A DNA stretch of 64,000 nucleotides from Algorimicrobium sediminis (GTDB lineage: Bacteria; Bacteroidota; Bacteroidia; Flavobacteriales; Flavobacteriaceae), in NCBI RefSeq assembly GCF_042684585.1, contig NZ_JBHULS010000006.1:47942-111941 (forward strand). Reading direction: 5' to 3'. The position numbers were made by a program, and so were the translations under genes. Positions 47,095 through 56,275 of this stretch are shown here, piece by piece. The notes beneath the pieces are model-generated. The model saw nothing but the letters and a program-made list of their open reading frames with translations, did no database searches and was not told the DNA's origin. Numbering within the stretch: the stretch's first letter is position 1; each line of letters begins with the position of its first letter.

Positions 47095-47622
47095 TTATTC
47101 CAAATTTGTAATTATGATTTCAATTTCATAATAATTCTTTTCAGAATCCACAACATCATCAATTCGTGTCCAATATTTTATATCTTCAGATTTCAAAGGT
47201 TTTAATTGTTCCCAATTTACCTCTGTATCATTAAGTAAAATAATTCTTTCTGGTGGTGTGCCGCAATGTAGCGTCATGAATTTAGAAATTTCAATAATAC
47301 CATTTTTTGCATTTTCACCCCAAAATCGTTTTAAATAATCTGAACCTTTTGGTATTATCATAAGGTTATTTGAATGTACTGTCTTAAATTCAAAAGAATT
47401 AAAGTCAATTTCAGAGAGTAAACCTACAGGTTTAGCATCTACAAGTATTAATGGGTTTTTTTCAACAAACCCTTTTTTAATTGCGTTTGCGCAATATGTT
47501 TTAAAATCTACCGCTGTGCTTTTTACTTGTACTGATTTACAGGAAAATAGAATTAATGTGAACGCTAATAACTTAAAGAACCTAAAATGTGTATGTTTTA
47601 TTTCGATAAAAATATCAGACAT
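47095..47622 (-). CDS. Lipoprotein of unknown function
   Basis: A 175-residue protein with lipobox LILFSC. The middle has GLLSEIDFNSFEFKTVHS and the end NYYEIEIIITNLE. No family recognised. Start at 47622 is chosen over one 10 codons upstream because it leads straight into the signal. R1 follows directly after the stop. Confidence 0.6.
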   Translation of the reverse strand: MSDIFIEIKHTHFRFFKLLAFTLILFSCKSVQVKSTAVDFKTYCANAIKKGFVEKNPLILVDAKPVGLLSEIDFNSFEFKTVHSNNLMIIPKGSDYLKRFWGENAKNGIIEISKFMTLHCGTPPERIILLNDTEVNWEQLKPLKSEDIKYWTRIDDVVDSEKNYYEIEIIITNLE

Positions 47623-47653
47623 GTTTTTATTATGAAATGTATAATAGGGCATA

Positions 47654-47828
47654 GGTTGTTTGCCAAGAAGGCTTGCATTTTAATTACAGCTAAAGCATTT
47701 GTGCAGGAAAGCTTACGTGCTTTGTTTTATGAATATAGTTAAAAAAAGACGGAACAGAAAATCTGCGAAGATTTTTTTAAGTAGGCGAGTACCGGGTGTT
47801 AATGCGACACGTTATATACTTTTGTACT
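47654..47828 (-). repeat. attC-like element R2 (degenerate type 1)
   Basis: Starts near TTTGCCAAG and ends near GTTATATAC. It keeps the small internal hairpin AAAATCT-GCGA-AGATTTT (47758-47775) and the GTAGGCGAGTAC tract (seen as AAGTAGGCGAGTACC). No gene ends cleanly on it now. Confidence 0.5.
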
Positions 47829-47918
47829 CTTTATTAGGGTGTTAATTAGCGTCTTTATTTATTGCTTTTTATGGTTACAACCATTAACTAGTTTTAAGAC
47901 ACGCGATTATTGTGGCAA

Positions 47919-48062
47919 CTAAAAAACCCTCGGTTTAACTATTTTGATATTATATGTTACAAGTATAGTTGCTGTTATTACAATTAATAGTCCGTTTTTA
48001 GTTTTTAAGTCAGTTTTGTTTTGGGTAAATCCAGCCAGTTGGTATGCTGCAAAATTTTGTAA
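47919..48062 (-). pseudogene. Possible C-terminal gene remnant
   Basis: An open stretch of 47 codons without a start codon, just before a TAG at 47919-47921. It has a hydrophobic segment (GLLIVITATILVTYNI). It looks like the end of a lost membrane protein, adjacent to degenerate element R2. Weak evidence. Confidence 0.25.
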
Positions 48063-48203
48063 TCATGGTAGAGAAAGCCATTTTGAAACTGATTCAATTT
48101 GAATATTTAGTTGTAATATTAAGTTTCAAATTTCGATTGCGAAGTAGCGCTATGTTTGGGTTTTGGTTGTTGTTAAATCCTTTTTTTTTATTTCGTTTAA
48201 GTG

Positions 48204-48503
48204 TTAAACTAGAAAAAAACTACCAATTGTAAGGATCGTGCAAATAGCTAATGTTAAAATACTTATTACTAATGATAAATTTTTTTCATTTTTTACTACA
48301 TATTTTACCCCAATGATAAGAAATACAATTTGTGCAATAAGAAAAGGGATGGTTAAAATTTCTTGGAAAACGCCAATTACAACAGAATCTACGTTATAAA
48401 AATTTAGTAGCCAAATTAGGATAAAAAATAAGACAATGGTAAAATTTACAATTGTTAAACGTTTATGTAGTACAACTTTTTTGATACTTTTTAATTTATG
48501 TTT
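48204..48503 (-). pseudogene. Three-helix membrane protein frame lacking a start codon
   Basis: A 99-codon open frame on the minus strand with protein-like content: basic start (KLKSIKKVVLHKR), then three membrane helices (FTIVLFFILIWLL, IPFLIAQIVFLIIGV, LVISILTLAICTIL). No ATG, GTG or TTG lies before the first helix, so it is either a 5'-truncated gene or uses a rare start. It has the same size and three-helix layout as the intact 48641 gene next to it. Confidence 0.45.
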
Positions 48504-48640
48504 TTAGGTTGCTTAATGTTTGCCGATTTATTTGTGATTTTTTAGTAAGCTAATTTAGGAAATACAATCTGAAGCATAAATATGTTAGGAGTTTTTTAAG
48601 TAGTTGAAAATTTGAAATTCTTGATGTTAGGTGCCGTTTT

Positions 48641-48937
48641 TTAGCTGCCAGCAAATGGTGATCCAAAAATTCCAACCGCAAGCTCGGCCCAAATAAGGAA
48701 TAGGCTAACCAGTAATACCAAAGCAAAAATAATTCGGTTTTTTAATTTTTTTGTTTTTCTTAAAATAAATTCTAGTAATATTCCAGACCCAAATAACAAA
48801 ACACCCACTACCACAAAATCGAAAAGAGTCCATGTTACGTCGTTGGTAAAGTTCATTGCTATAAGCGGGATAAAAAGTATTGTAATAGCAACAAACAAAA
48901 TAGTTGCTAGTTTTTTGTTTTGATTAATTATTTCCAT
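48641..48937 (-). CDS. Small three-helix membrane protein
   Basis: A 98-residue hydrophobic protein (LATILFVAITILFIPLIA; VVVGVLLFGSGILLEFIL; IIFALVLLVSLFLIW). Similar small proteins occur across Bacteroidota without known function. Confidence 0.7.
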   Translation of the reverse strand: MEIINQNKKLATILFVAITILFIPLIAMNFTNDVTWTLFDFVVVGVLLFGSGILLEFILRKTKKLKNRIIFALVLLVSLFLIWAELAVGIFGSPFAGS

Positions 48938-49080
48938 TGTAATAGTATTTGTTACACGAAAAAAGTTTCAGATTTTAGATGGACGACAAACGACAATAAC
49001 GTCCGTTATAAAAAGGTTATTTGCTTTGCAATAGCCTTAATTTATGATAGGACTATTGAACTGTTCCTTTAAATCTTTGT

Positions 49081-49986
49081 CTATTTTTTATAGATATGGT
49101 TTTGGTCCGTAAGTCTTATCCTAAAGTTCTTTAACGGTAATAAGTTTTCTTGTGTTTTATCATCAATAACCTTTAATAATTTAAGAAGGCCCGACCCGCA
49201 AACAATTACGGGAAATTTATTTTTTAAAAATATTACTTTACCAACATCTCTATTTTCTATTTCTACGTCACTTTCTAATTCTGCCTCTAATATTCTAACT
49301 TTTTGTTTTCCGTTAATATAAGTTGATGCTCCCTTGTAAGGACTTGAGACTGCATTAATGAAATTTAAGATATCATCAGAATGCTTTTCCCAGTTAATCC
49401 TATAATCCTCTTCGTCCCTCCATAGGCTGTAAGACGCTTTATTTTCGTCTTGTTTAACAGCGACTAACTCATTTCCTTTCTCGAGAACAGAAAATATGTT
49501 TAGCACAACTTCAACATAATTTTCAGCAATTAAATCAATGGCTTTTGAAATTTTGATAGGGTACTTAATTCTTGTGGATGCTTGTGCTATAATATCGCCC
49601 TTATCATATTCATCTGAAGCAAATATTGCCGTAACACCAATTTCTTTTTCCTTATTACACAGCATATTTACAAGTGGCGCAAATCCTCTATATTTTGGTA
49701 AAAGCGAATCGTGAAGAACAATCAATTTTGATTTATTGTCAGGTATTAACCATCTCCAGGAAATTGCAATTGAATAATTGGACGTTATTTTAAAAGATTC
49801 ATGTCTTTCTTTGTAATTTATATTGTTTTGATTACAAATTGAAATAATCTCATTGGCAAAATCATTGTCGATATTTTTATCTCTTCCTACTATTATTTCA
49901 GAAATAACAGGTGTTAGCTTCTTGTTTATTAAGGCATTTAACACGTTAAAGCCTTTTTGTGTCATTAAATACAGTGTTATTTTCAT
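49081..49986 (-). CDS. Formyltransferase-family protein
   Basis: A 301-residue protein with the formyltransferase N-domain (LHDSLLPKYRGFAPL, GVTAIFASDEYDKGDII) and an Fmt-like C-terminal part (SPYKGASTYINGKQKVRI). The His of the active site (LH) and the Asp (KGDI region) are present, but the first Asn of the NxH motif is Val. It is not housekeeping Fmt; a sugar N-formyltransferase or a divergent enzyme is more likely. Element R3 begins about 22 bases upstream of its start. Confidence 0.8.
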   Translation of the reverse strand: MKITLYLMTQKGFNVLNALINKKLTPVISEIIVGRDKNIDNDFANEIISICNQNNINYKERHESFKITSNYSIAISWRWLIPDNKSKLIVLHDSLLPKYRGFAPLVNMLCNKEKEIGVTAIFASDEYDKGDIIAQASTRIKYPIKISKAIDLIAENYVEVVLNIFSVLEKGNELVAVKQDENKASYSLWRDEEDYRINWEKHSDDILNFINAVSSPYKGASTYINGKQKVRILEAELESDVEIENRDVGKVIFLKNKFPVIVCGSGLLKLLKVIDDKTQENLLPLKNFRIRLTDQNHIYKK

Positions 49987-50007
49987 GTGCTTGGTGTTTT
50001 ATTAATT

Positions 50008-50140
50008 GGCTACACGGGTTTTGTACATAATCTGTTGGGTTTGTAAGCGGTTAATTTAACAAATTAAAACCGAATAAAAAGTCCGCGAGGAATTTTGTAA
50101 GTAGGCGAGAACCAGCCATTACTTTTAGCTAATGCTGTAG
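50008..50140 (-). repeat. attC-like element R3 (type 1)
   Basis: Contains AAAACCGAATAAAAAGTCC, the GCGA-loop mini hairpin and GTAAGTAGGCGAGAACC; ends 6 bases after the stop of the 50147 gene. Confidence 0.7.
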
Positions 50141-50146
50141 TGCGTT

Positions 50147-51634
50147 TTATTCTTTTTCTTTAGTTCTATGTTCTGATAATTTTTTAACTATGACATCTGT
50201 AATTTCCTCAGCCTGTGCGACAAGGTCTTTAGTTGGATCAAAACTTAAACCTCCTAGTTTTTGAGTTTCATCAAATAACCCTGGATAATTATCAGTATAC
50301 CAAATAGGAATAATCGAGTTAGTACCGAAACGCTCTTTAAAATTATCTGATTCAAATTTTGTCCAAATCTTTTTCGGGTAGTCTTTGCTTAATAATACTA
50401 TGACAAAATAAGCTTCTGATTTATAAATTGGTGCAAGATACTCTTCAACATTTTCAGCTAATATTCTTGACTGTTCATTCTTATCATAAAATACTGAAAT
50501 TTCGCGATCAAGTAAAAGGTCATTTATTTTAGAAGCAAGATTCCTATTTTCACCTGCAAAGGATAAAGCAAAATCATATTTGTTTGAGAATGTAAGGCTA
50601 ATATAGCCAACTTTTTCAGCAAACTTAGACCACAGAACGTTTCGTAAATAAAACATAAATTTTGGGTCTTCTACAGCTAAAACCCTTGAATTAGGATCAA
50701 AATGAATTACATCTTTTAATTCCTCATTATCACGTATTATTGCTTCAAGAAATCCCTTGTCAACAATTTGTGTAATACTAAGCTTATTTTCAGGATACTT
50801 TAAATATAAATCATCAATCTGGATAGCCCATTCTTCAGAAATTGATAGCCAATAAAGAAGGTGTAAGTATGGTGCTCTACCTTCTCTCCTCAATCTATTA
50901 CCAATTGCAAATTTCCTAGCTTTTGGATAAAATATTCTATCAAAGTCATTTAAAACTTTTTCTTTTATGACCTCAATACTTGATTTTAATTCTTTTGAAT
51001 CTTTACAAGATTCCAAAATTTCTGAAGCTATACAAGTTTCTTTTGATAGTAATTGTGCAATATGAAAACTCCCTTTTGCCAATTGAGCAATATCCTCTTT
51101 TGTGTTTATTTGAATATTAAGAGCTTCTTCTCCAAGTTTAATTAAATCAATTATTTTATTTGGCGGATTTTGTTCAAATTTTACAGTATCAATTCGGTTA
51201 TTCAAATCACCTGCTATTTGGACTAAAGAATCTCCTGCTTTGTTTATTCCAATAAGAATTAATTTATCTTCAATTCTTTCTTCATCTGCTAGAACTTTCA
51301 TATAATCTGCAATAGAAGATTTTAAATCAAACTCCAATAAATGAAAGTCATCAATAATAACTGTTCCCATACCTTGAAATTCTGGTAAGAGTTTTATTAT
51401 TTCCAAGTCATCTTTTTTTCGAGCTGTTAAAGAAGTAACATTTTTATTAAGACCTAATTCTTCAATAACTTTTATTACACAAGTTGTCTTACCAATTCCT
51501 GATGGACCTTCCACAATTAAGCATCTACCTTTAGTTCTTAAAGAAACTAATATTGTGTTATATTCATCAGGTCTTACGAATGTATAAGTCGGAATTCCTG
51601 ATGTTTTAAATACATCTTCTAAATATGCTTTCAT
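50147..51634 (-). CDS. STAND/AAA ATPase with C-terminal TIR domain
   Basis: A 495-residue protein. N-terminal P-loop ATPase: Walker A GPSGIGKTT (43-51), Walker B TVIIDDFHLL (91-100), followed by an AAA lid and winged-helix-like region. From about 350 it is a TIR domain (KYDFALSFAGENR), with the candidate catalytic E428 in IWTKFESDNF. This arrangement fits NLR-like anti-phage proteins whose TIR domain destroys NAD+. A GTG start 6 codons upstream is possible, but it overlaps element R4; the ATG at 51634 is preferred. Confidence 0.87.
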   Translation of the reverse strand: MKAYLEDVFKTSGIPTYTFVRPDEYNTILVSLRTKGRCLIVEGPSGIGKTTCVIKVIEELGLNKNVTSLTARKKDDLEIIKLLPEFQGMGTVIIDDFHLLEFDLKSSIADYMKVLADEERIEDKLILIGINKAGDSLVQIAGDLNNRIDTVKFEQNPPNKIIDLIKLGEEALNIQINTKEDIAQLAKGSFHIAQLLSKETCIASEILESCKDSKELKSSIEVIKEKVLNDFDRIFYPKARKFAIGNRLRREGRAPYLHLLYWLSISEEWAIQIDDLYLKYPENKLSITQIVDKGFLEAIIRDNEELKDVIHFDPNSRVLAVEDPKFMFYLRNVLWSKFAEKVGYISLTFSNKYDFALSFAGENRNLASKINDLLLDREISVFYDKNEQSRILAENVEEYLAPIYKSEAYFVIVLLSKDYPKKIWTKFESDNFKERFGTNSIIPIWYTDNYPGLFDETQKLGGLSFDPTKDLVAQAEEITDVIVKKLSEHRTKEKE

Positions 51635-51645
51635 AGTTTTTTTAT

Positions 51646-51788
51646 GCACCACAACGGTCTGGTGTATAATTTCGTTGCAATCTATTAAGTGTTAAAGTTA
51701 GCAAATAAAAACGAGATTTAGGTGTTCGATAATTTTTCGCAATTAGGGAAAAGTTAGCCATGAACTATTTATGGTGTTGGAAACAGTT
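51646..51788 (-). repeat. attC-like element R4 (divergent)
   Basis: Ends CCACAACGG and GGTGTTGG match the others; the middle shares AGCAAATAAAAACGAG, but lacks the GCGA hairpin. The stop of the fic gene (51787) touches its end. Confidence 0.6.
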
Positions 51789-52740
51789 ATTTTAAACGAT
51801 AGATTGTTTTATTTTTTTCTCCTATTTTTTCAAATAAATCTAATTCAACGCCTTTCTTTAAATCTCTACTTGCAGTTGCTGAGGAAATGTCTTTGAATAT
51901 ATCCATATAGTCTTTTCTCGTAAATTCTGTTTTATTTAATGAAACATAATATTCTAATCTATCTTTTTCATTTAACGTCCGATTATTAAAATCTAATAGC
52001 TGACTTATTGAAATATCAATTACGTTAAGCATATATTCAATAAACTTAGTTGACTTTCCAGATTTATCACTTTCAGCCAAAGCTTTATAATAGTTGCCCT
52101 GGTCAATAGTGATTAAAGTTTCAAAAGGTAAAAACTCAAATATTGGATGTTTTTCCATTAAAATTAAAGTTTGCCATAATCTTCCCATTCTACCATTTCC
52201 ATCTAAAAATGGATGTATAAACTCCATTTCGTAATGGAAAACACAACTTTTAATTAATTCTATTTCATCAGACTTTTTCAAATATTCAAAAAGGTCTTTC
52301 ATTAAGTATGGCACATTTTCATAAGGTGGTGCTAAATGGGTTACTTTAGAGCCTTTTACAATTCCTACACTTTGATTTCGATATTTTCCAGAATTTTCAA
52401 TTAGACCTTCCATTAAGTTCTGATGTGCTTTTAAAAAGGATTTTTCGTTAGAAGGCTTGTAATCTTCTAAATTTTCATAGATTTTGATTGCATTTAAAAC
52501 TTCAATCACATCTTTTTTAGGCCCAATAACTCTTTTGTTCTCAAGAAGTGCTGTTATTTGTTCCTCTGTAAGTGTATTTCCCTCTATTTTTAAAGAAGAA
52601 TGAATCGTTTTGATCCTATTCTGTTTTCGCAATTTTGGCGAAGGCTTGTTTAATAAATTAGCATTTACTTCTCCTATTTTTTCTGAAATAGAAGTTATTA
52701 ATTTTAAAATAGAAGATGTTATTTCGTAGGGTGGTTTCAT
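51787..52740 (-). CDS. Fic family AMP-transferase with winged helix
   Basis: A 317-residue Fic protein. Core motif HPFLDGNGRMGR at 176-187, inhibitory helix SSLKIEGN at 48-55 (class II, with the blocking Glu), and a C-terminal winged helix (DYMDIFKDISSATASRDL). It should transfer AMP to a target Tyr/Ser/Thr and restrain itself. The ATG at 52740 is preferred to one at 52755: a perfect 30-base palindrome then lies just before the start. Confidence 0.9.
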   Translation of the reverse strand: MKPPYEITSSILKLITSISEKIGEVNANLLNKPSPKLRKQNRIKTIHSSLKIEGNTLTEEQITALLENKRVIGPKKDVIEVLNAIKIYENLEDYKPSNEKSFLKAHQNLMEGLIENSGKYRNQSVGIVKGSKVTHLAPPYENVPYLMKDLFEYLKKSDEIELIKSCVFHYEMEFIHPFLDGNGRMGRLWQTLILMEKHPIFEFLPFETLITIDQGNYYKALAESDKSGKSTKFIEYMLNVIDISISQLLDFNNRTLNEKDRLEYYVSLNKTEFTRKDYMDIFKDISSATASRDLKKGVELDLFEKIGEKNKTIYRLK

Positions 52741-52770
52741 CTTTGATACTATCATTTGATAGTATCAAAG
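52741..52770. promoter_or_regulatory. Perfect 30-bp palindrome at the fic start
   Basis: CTTTGATACTATCA and its exact complement are separated by TT, ending at the base before the chosen fic ATG. It probably binds the winged helix of Fic or another repressor and blocks transcription. Confidence 0.75.
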
Positions 52771-52818
52771 ATACAATCATTAAAACAGAATTATGGTATG
52801 AAACGGAATTTTTTAATT

Positions 52819-52983
52819 CCACACAATGTGTTTGTATATAGTTTGTTGCGTGGTTTAAGCACTAAATTTAGCAAATAAAAACCGAATAGACACGAGCGAA
52901 GGGAACTGGCGCAAGCAAAATCCGCGAGGACTTTCGTATGTAGGCGATAACCAAACAATTAATTTTATAGGTTGTTGGCAACT
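52819..52983 (-). repeat. attC-like element R5 (type 1)
   Basis: Full type-1 core (CCGAATAGACACGAG, GCGCAAGCAAAATCCGCGAGGA) and end GTTGTTGGCAAC. It lies 4 bases after the stop of the 52988 gene. Confidence 0.8.
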
Positions 52984-52987
52984 GGTT

Positions 52988-53575
52988 TTATTTTTCCGTT
53001 TTGATTCTCCTTTTGTTCTCGTAACTAAACGCCTCCAATTCTTTTAATTCAGTTGCTATGTTCTCTTTCCATTCCACGATTTTTTGCACGTTTCGCCCGC
53101 TTTCAGTTTCTTTTACCAATTCCAGACGACTTTTAGAAAATTCAGTCATAATGTCGTTGTTGATTTGGTTTATAACGTCAAAGCCTTTTGCGATTTGCCC
53201 TTTATTTTCCAATGCTCTTTTTCTAAATTTTCTTGCGTGAATTTCGGCAAGGTCAAATTGCATTTGTTGAAAGTCAATTTGTTTTTGAATGTTAGAAACT
53301 TTTGTGGTGTCTATCCACGAAGCATTGCCAAGAAATATATTTTCTATTTTTTGATTCAGATTGCGCTTCATAAAGTCAAATCCACCGATTGCGTGTGAAA
53401 TCATAAATTGGCTGAAAACGACATCATTATTTTCATTGCTGATTTTGATTTTAAAATCGTCAATTGTTAGTTTTTGTTCAGAACTCCATCTTTTTTGTCC
53501 CTCTTGTAAATTCTGTCCAAAGGTTAAGTTTAGTGAACTAATTATTAAAATCAGTCCGATTATTATTCTATTCAT
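52988..53575 (-). CDS. Exported DUF922-like protein with altered metal site
   Basis: A 195-residue protein with signal peptide (1-20, NLTFGQ). KRWSSEQKLTIDDF and DFQQMQFDLAEIHARKFRK recall DUF922 predicted zinc peptidases, whose HExxH-like EHEQLHFD segment is here QQMQFD, so the metal ligands are missing. The tail is a long charged helix. Family call is tentative. Start lies 16 bases from R6. Confidence 0.55.
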   Translation of the reverse strand: MNRIIIGLILIISSLNLTFGQNLQEGQKRWSSEQKLTIDDFKIKISNENNDVVFSQFMISHAIGGFDFMKRNLNQKIENIFLGNASWIDTTKVSNIQKQIDFQQMQFDLAEIHARKFRKRALENKGQIAKGFDVINQINNDIMTEFSKSRLELVKETESGRNVQKIVEWKENIATELKELEAFSYENKRRIKTEK

Positions 53576-53591
53576 ACAGTTTTTTTCAACT

Positions 53592-53755
53592 TGTTGGCAA
53601 CGTGTTTGTTTATGATTTCGTTGCGGGTTTAAGCTCGAAATTTAGCAAATAAAAACCGAATAGACACGAGCGCAGCGAACTGGCGCAAGCAAAATCCGCA
53701 AGGATTTTTGTAAGTAGGGGAGAACTAGCAATAAATTATATACGGTGTTGACATA
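53592..53755 (-). repeat. attC-like element R6 (type 1)
   Basis: Starts GTTGGCAACGTG, has the full core, mini hairpin AAAATCC-GCAA-GGATTTT and end TATATACGGTGTTGACA, 1 base from the stop of the 53757 gene. Confidence 0.85.
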
Positions 53756-53756
53756 G

Positions 53757-54626
53757 TTATTTTTTATTCCAATTCTGTTCAAACTGGTCGATATATTGTA
53801 AGTATCTTTTGTCTTTAGTTGCGTACTTTCTGGTTAATTCAGCCCATTCATCAAATTTTTTTTTGTTCTTGAGTTTGAAATAAGCTTGAGCCATATTAAC
53901 TGACATTTCACTTTTTTCAAAATCATTATCGGATATTTTAATTCCTTTTCGATAAGTTTTTTCTGCATCCGCCACTTTATTTAAACCTAAATACGAATAA
54001 CCTAATTCTCTGAAAAAGTAATAGTTTTTAGGGTTGTTCTCAATTGCTTTTTCCAAAATTGGAATGGCATTTTCGAATTGTCCCAAATGATTGTAAGCAT
54101 ATACTAATTCAAATTCCAGCCCATTAAAATGAGGCTCAATTTTATAAGCTTTTAACAATGGTTTTAGAGCTTGTTCACAGGCACCAACGTGGTTGTAGTG
54201 ATAGCCCTCTTGTTTTAAATAATCCACTTGGTCGGAATTTTCTTTGTAAATCGCTAACCATTCAGGTTCGTTAGGTAAATTCAGAGCAGAAATTTGATTA
54301 TCGGTCAAAACAGAAACTAAACTTGTATTTGGTTCAAGTCGGTATTTCATAAAACCGACTGTTGGGTCTCGTTTTATATTTATTAGCTCTTGGTCTTTAA
54401 TTTGGAATCTAGTTTCGTAATTCAAAGTGAAACCTGCTTGATTATCCAAATAAATGAATCCGTATGCGTAAGTTGAATCCGTGTCTTTTTTAGGAAATGC
54501 AACCCATTTGTCAACTGCATTAAAATACTTTGTATCAAATTTTAATTCAGTCAAATCATTTTGAGAAAATCCAATATTTGAAATCAATATCAACGCTAAA
54601 ATTGTTACCCTAATAGTTTTCTTCAT
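53757..54626 (-). CDS. Exported TPR protein
   Basis: A 289-residue protein with signal peptide (about 1-21) and TPR units in the second half (PHFNGLEFELVYAYNHLGQF, AIENNPKNYYFFRELGYSYL, KVADAEKTYRKGIKISDND). TPRs bind peptide partners; which is unknown. The ATG at 54626 is preferred over one 12 codons upstream that would lie in element R7. Confidence 0.82.
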   Translation of the reverse strand: MKKTIRVTILALILISNIGFSQNDLTELKFDTKYFNAVDKWVAFPKKDTDSTYAYGFIYLDNQAGFTLNYETRFQIKDQELINIKRDPTVGFMKYRLEPNTSLVSVLTDNQISALNLPNEPEWLAIYKENSDQVDYLKQEGYHYNHVGACEQALKPLLKAYKIEPHFNGLEFELVYAYNHLGQFENAIPILEKAIENNPKNYYFFRELGYSYLGLNKVADAEKTYRKGIKISDNDFEKSEMSVNMAQAYFKLKNKKKFDEWAELTRKYATKDKRYLQYIDQFEQNWNKK

Positions 54627-54630
54627 AATT

Positions 54631-54782
54631 ATGCACAACGTGTTTATATATGATTTAAACACCTAATTTAGTAAATAAAAACTGAATAGACACGAGCGCA
54701 GCGAACTAGTGCAAGCAAAATCCGCGCGGATTTTTGTAAGTAAGCCTGTACTAGCAATAAATTATATACGGTTTTGTGATGC
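54631..54782 (-). repeat. attC-like element R7 (type 1)
   Basis: Type-1 core with mini hairpin AAAATCC-GCGC-GGATTTT, CTAGCAATAAATTATATACGG near the end; 3 bases from the stop of the 54786 gene. Confidence 0.8.
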
Positions 54783-54785
54783 GTT

Positions 54786-55889
54786 TTATTTGTAATATTT
54801 TATTTTTCTTTTCCAAACAAATAACTTTTCTCCATTTATTGATTTTACTTGTTTTACCCAATTATTTTGTTTGTCAAATGTATATTCAAAGTCAATAATT
54901 ATTGGATTATTCTTTTCATTGAAAATTAATTTAATGATGTAATTATTTTCATTATAGAAATATTCTAATGTTCGGTTTTCATCAGGTCTATTTACATAAA
55001 TTTTACTTTCATTTATAATTCTACCTTTGAAATCGTACTTGAATTCTTTATAGTTTGTTAATGTATCTCTAACTCTAATGTTATAAATATGTGTTAATAG
55101 GTTTCCTTCATATTTATACTTGGTTTTTCTCTGTAATTTAGATTTTTTATTATTGAATTCATTTGAATTAAAATGCCAAATTTCTTTCAGGTAATTATTA
55201 TCATCATAAATTAGTTGTTGAATCAATTTATCATGTCCAATACTATCTCTTACTTGTGAAGACCCTTTATTGTTTTTAACCCAAATATTTGGGTTATGGA
55301 ATATGATTTGTGTCTTGTTACCTTTTTCGTCGTATTTAAATTTTCTTCCAGTTGTCTCACCAAATTCGTCAAAACTTTTTATTTGTATAGGTTTAACATT
55401 TTCATAATAAATGTATTCCGTATATCTGTACTCATCAGGGTTTTCTGTAGAATAAGAAAGTGTTGAACGTAATTTGTTTTCAAAGTCATATTTATATTTT
55501 ATGACATACTTGTTGTAATTTGATTCAGTTTCCTTTTCTTCTATTAGATTGGAATTTTTATCATATTTATATTCATAAATTGAAACTAAATCTCCGTTTA
55601 AGTAATACCATTTTTCTTTTTCTAGCTTACCTTTTTTGTTGTAAGTTTTTAAATTATTCAAGTAATGAGTCCACGGAGTTTCATACCACAAGTAATTAAA
55701 TCTCTCTGTTGTAGCTTTTGGATTTCCAAAACCATAATGAGCTTCATAATCATAAGCCTGTTTTTTATCAATAAAAGTCAATTTTTCTCTGATTAATTTT
55801 ACTTTGCCATAAATAGTGTCTTTTTGTTGACTAAATGAAATTGAAAAGAAAAAGAGTAGCGAAAAGGTTATGAGATCTGATTTGTTCAT
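54786..55889 (-). CDS. Exported YD/YwqK-like repeat protein
   Basis: A 367-residue protein with signal peptide (1-20, ISFSQ) and repeated short strands with YxYD/KYDxxGN patterns (YEYKYDKNSNLIEE, FKYDEKGNKTQII, FKYDFKGRIINES), as in RHS/YD and YwqK-like beta-solenoids. It lacks the RHS core and a toxin tip. Surface or periplasmic; role unknown. Confidence 0.7.
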   Translation of the reverse strand: MNKSDLITFSLLFFFSISFSQQKDTIYGKVKLIREKLTFIDKKQAYDYEAHYGFGNPKATTERFNYLWYETPWTHYLNNLKTYNKKGKLEKEKWYYLNGDLVSIYEYKYDKNSNLIEEKETESNYNKYVIKYKYDFENKLRSTLSYSTENPDEYRYTEYIYYENVKPIQIKSFDEFGETTGRKFKYDEKGNKTQIIFHNPNIWVKNNKGSSQVRDSIGHDKLIQQLIYDDNNYLKEIWHFNSNEFNNKKSKLQRKTKYKYEGNLLTHIYNIRVRDTLTNYKEFKYDFKGRIINESKIYVNRPDENRTLEYFYNENNYIIKLIFNEKNNPIIIDFEYTFDKQNNWVKQVKSINGEKLFVWKRKIKYYK

Positions 55890-56275
55890 TATTGTTGGTT
55901 TTCAACTAGTTTATTTTACATGTATTAACCCAAAAGTATAAATGAGTGAAATAGTGTTATTGTCTAGTGTAACTGTTTGTTGGTTTAGTCAAATGCATTA
56001 CGTGTTTGTGTAAGGATAGTTGCGTGGTTTAAGCACGTAATTTAGCAAATAAAAACCGAATAGACACGAGCGCAGCGAACTGGTGCACGCAAAATCCGCA
56101 AGGATTTTTGTAAGTAGGCGAGAACTAGCAATAAATTATATACGTGGTTAGCTACAGTTAATTTGTCATTTATTTCTTCTTATCATTAATTTTGTAAGCA
56201 ACATAGAATAATTTTAAAAAATTAGAATAATAAGAAATTTATATTTACATTTAATAAACTTTAAATCAGAATATT
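55890..56275. other. Gap holding element R8 and the 56276 promoter region
   Basis: Between two divergently placed genes. It holds R8 (55990-56156); the AT-rich 56157-56275 should carry the promoter of the plus-strand gene, but no box fits the consensus well. Confidence 0.5.
55990..56156 (-). repeat. attC-like element R8 (type 1)
   Basis: Full type-1 core, mini hairpin with GCAA loop, ends in TATATACGTGGTTAGCTAC. The adjacent gene on its far side is on the plus strand, unlike at the other elements. Confidence 0.8.
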
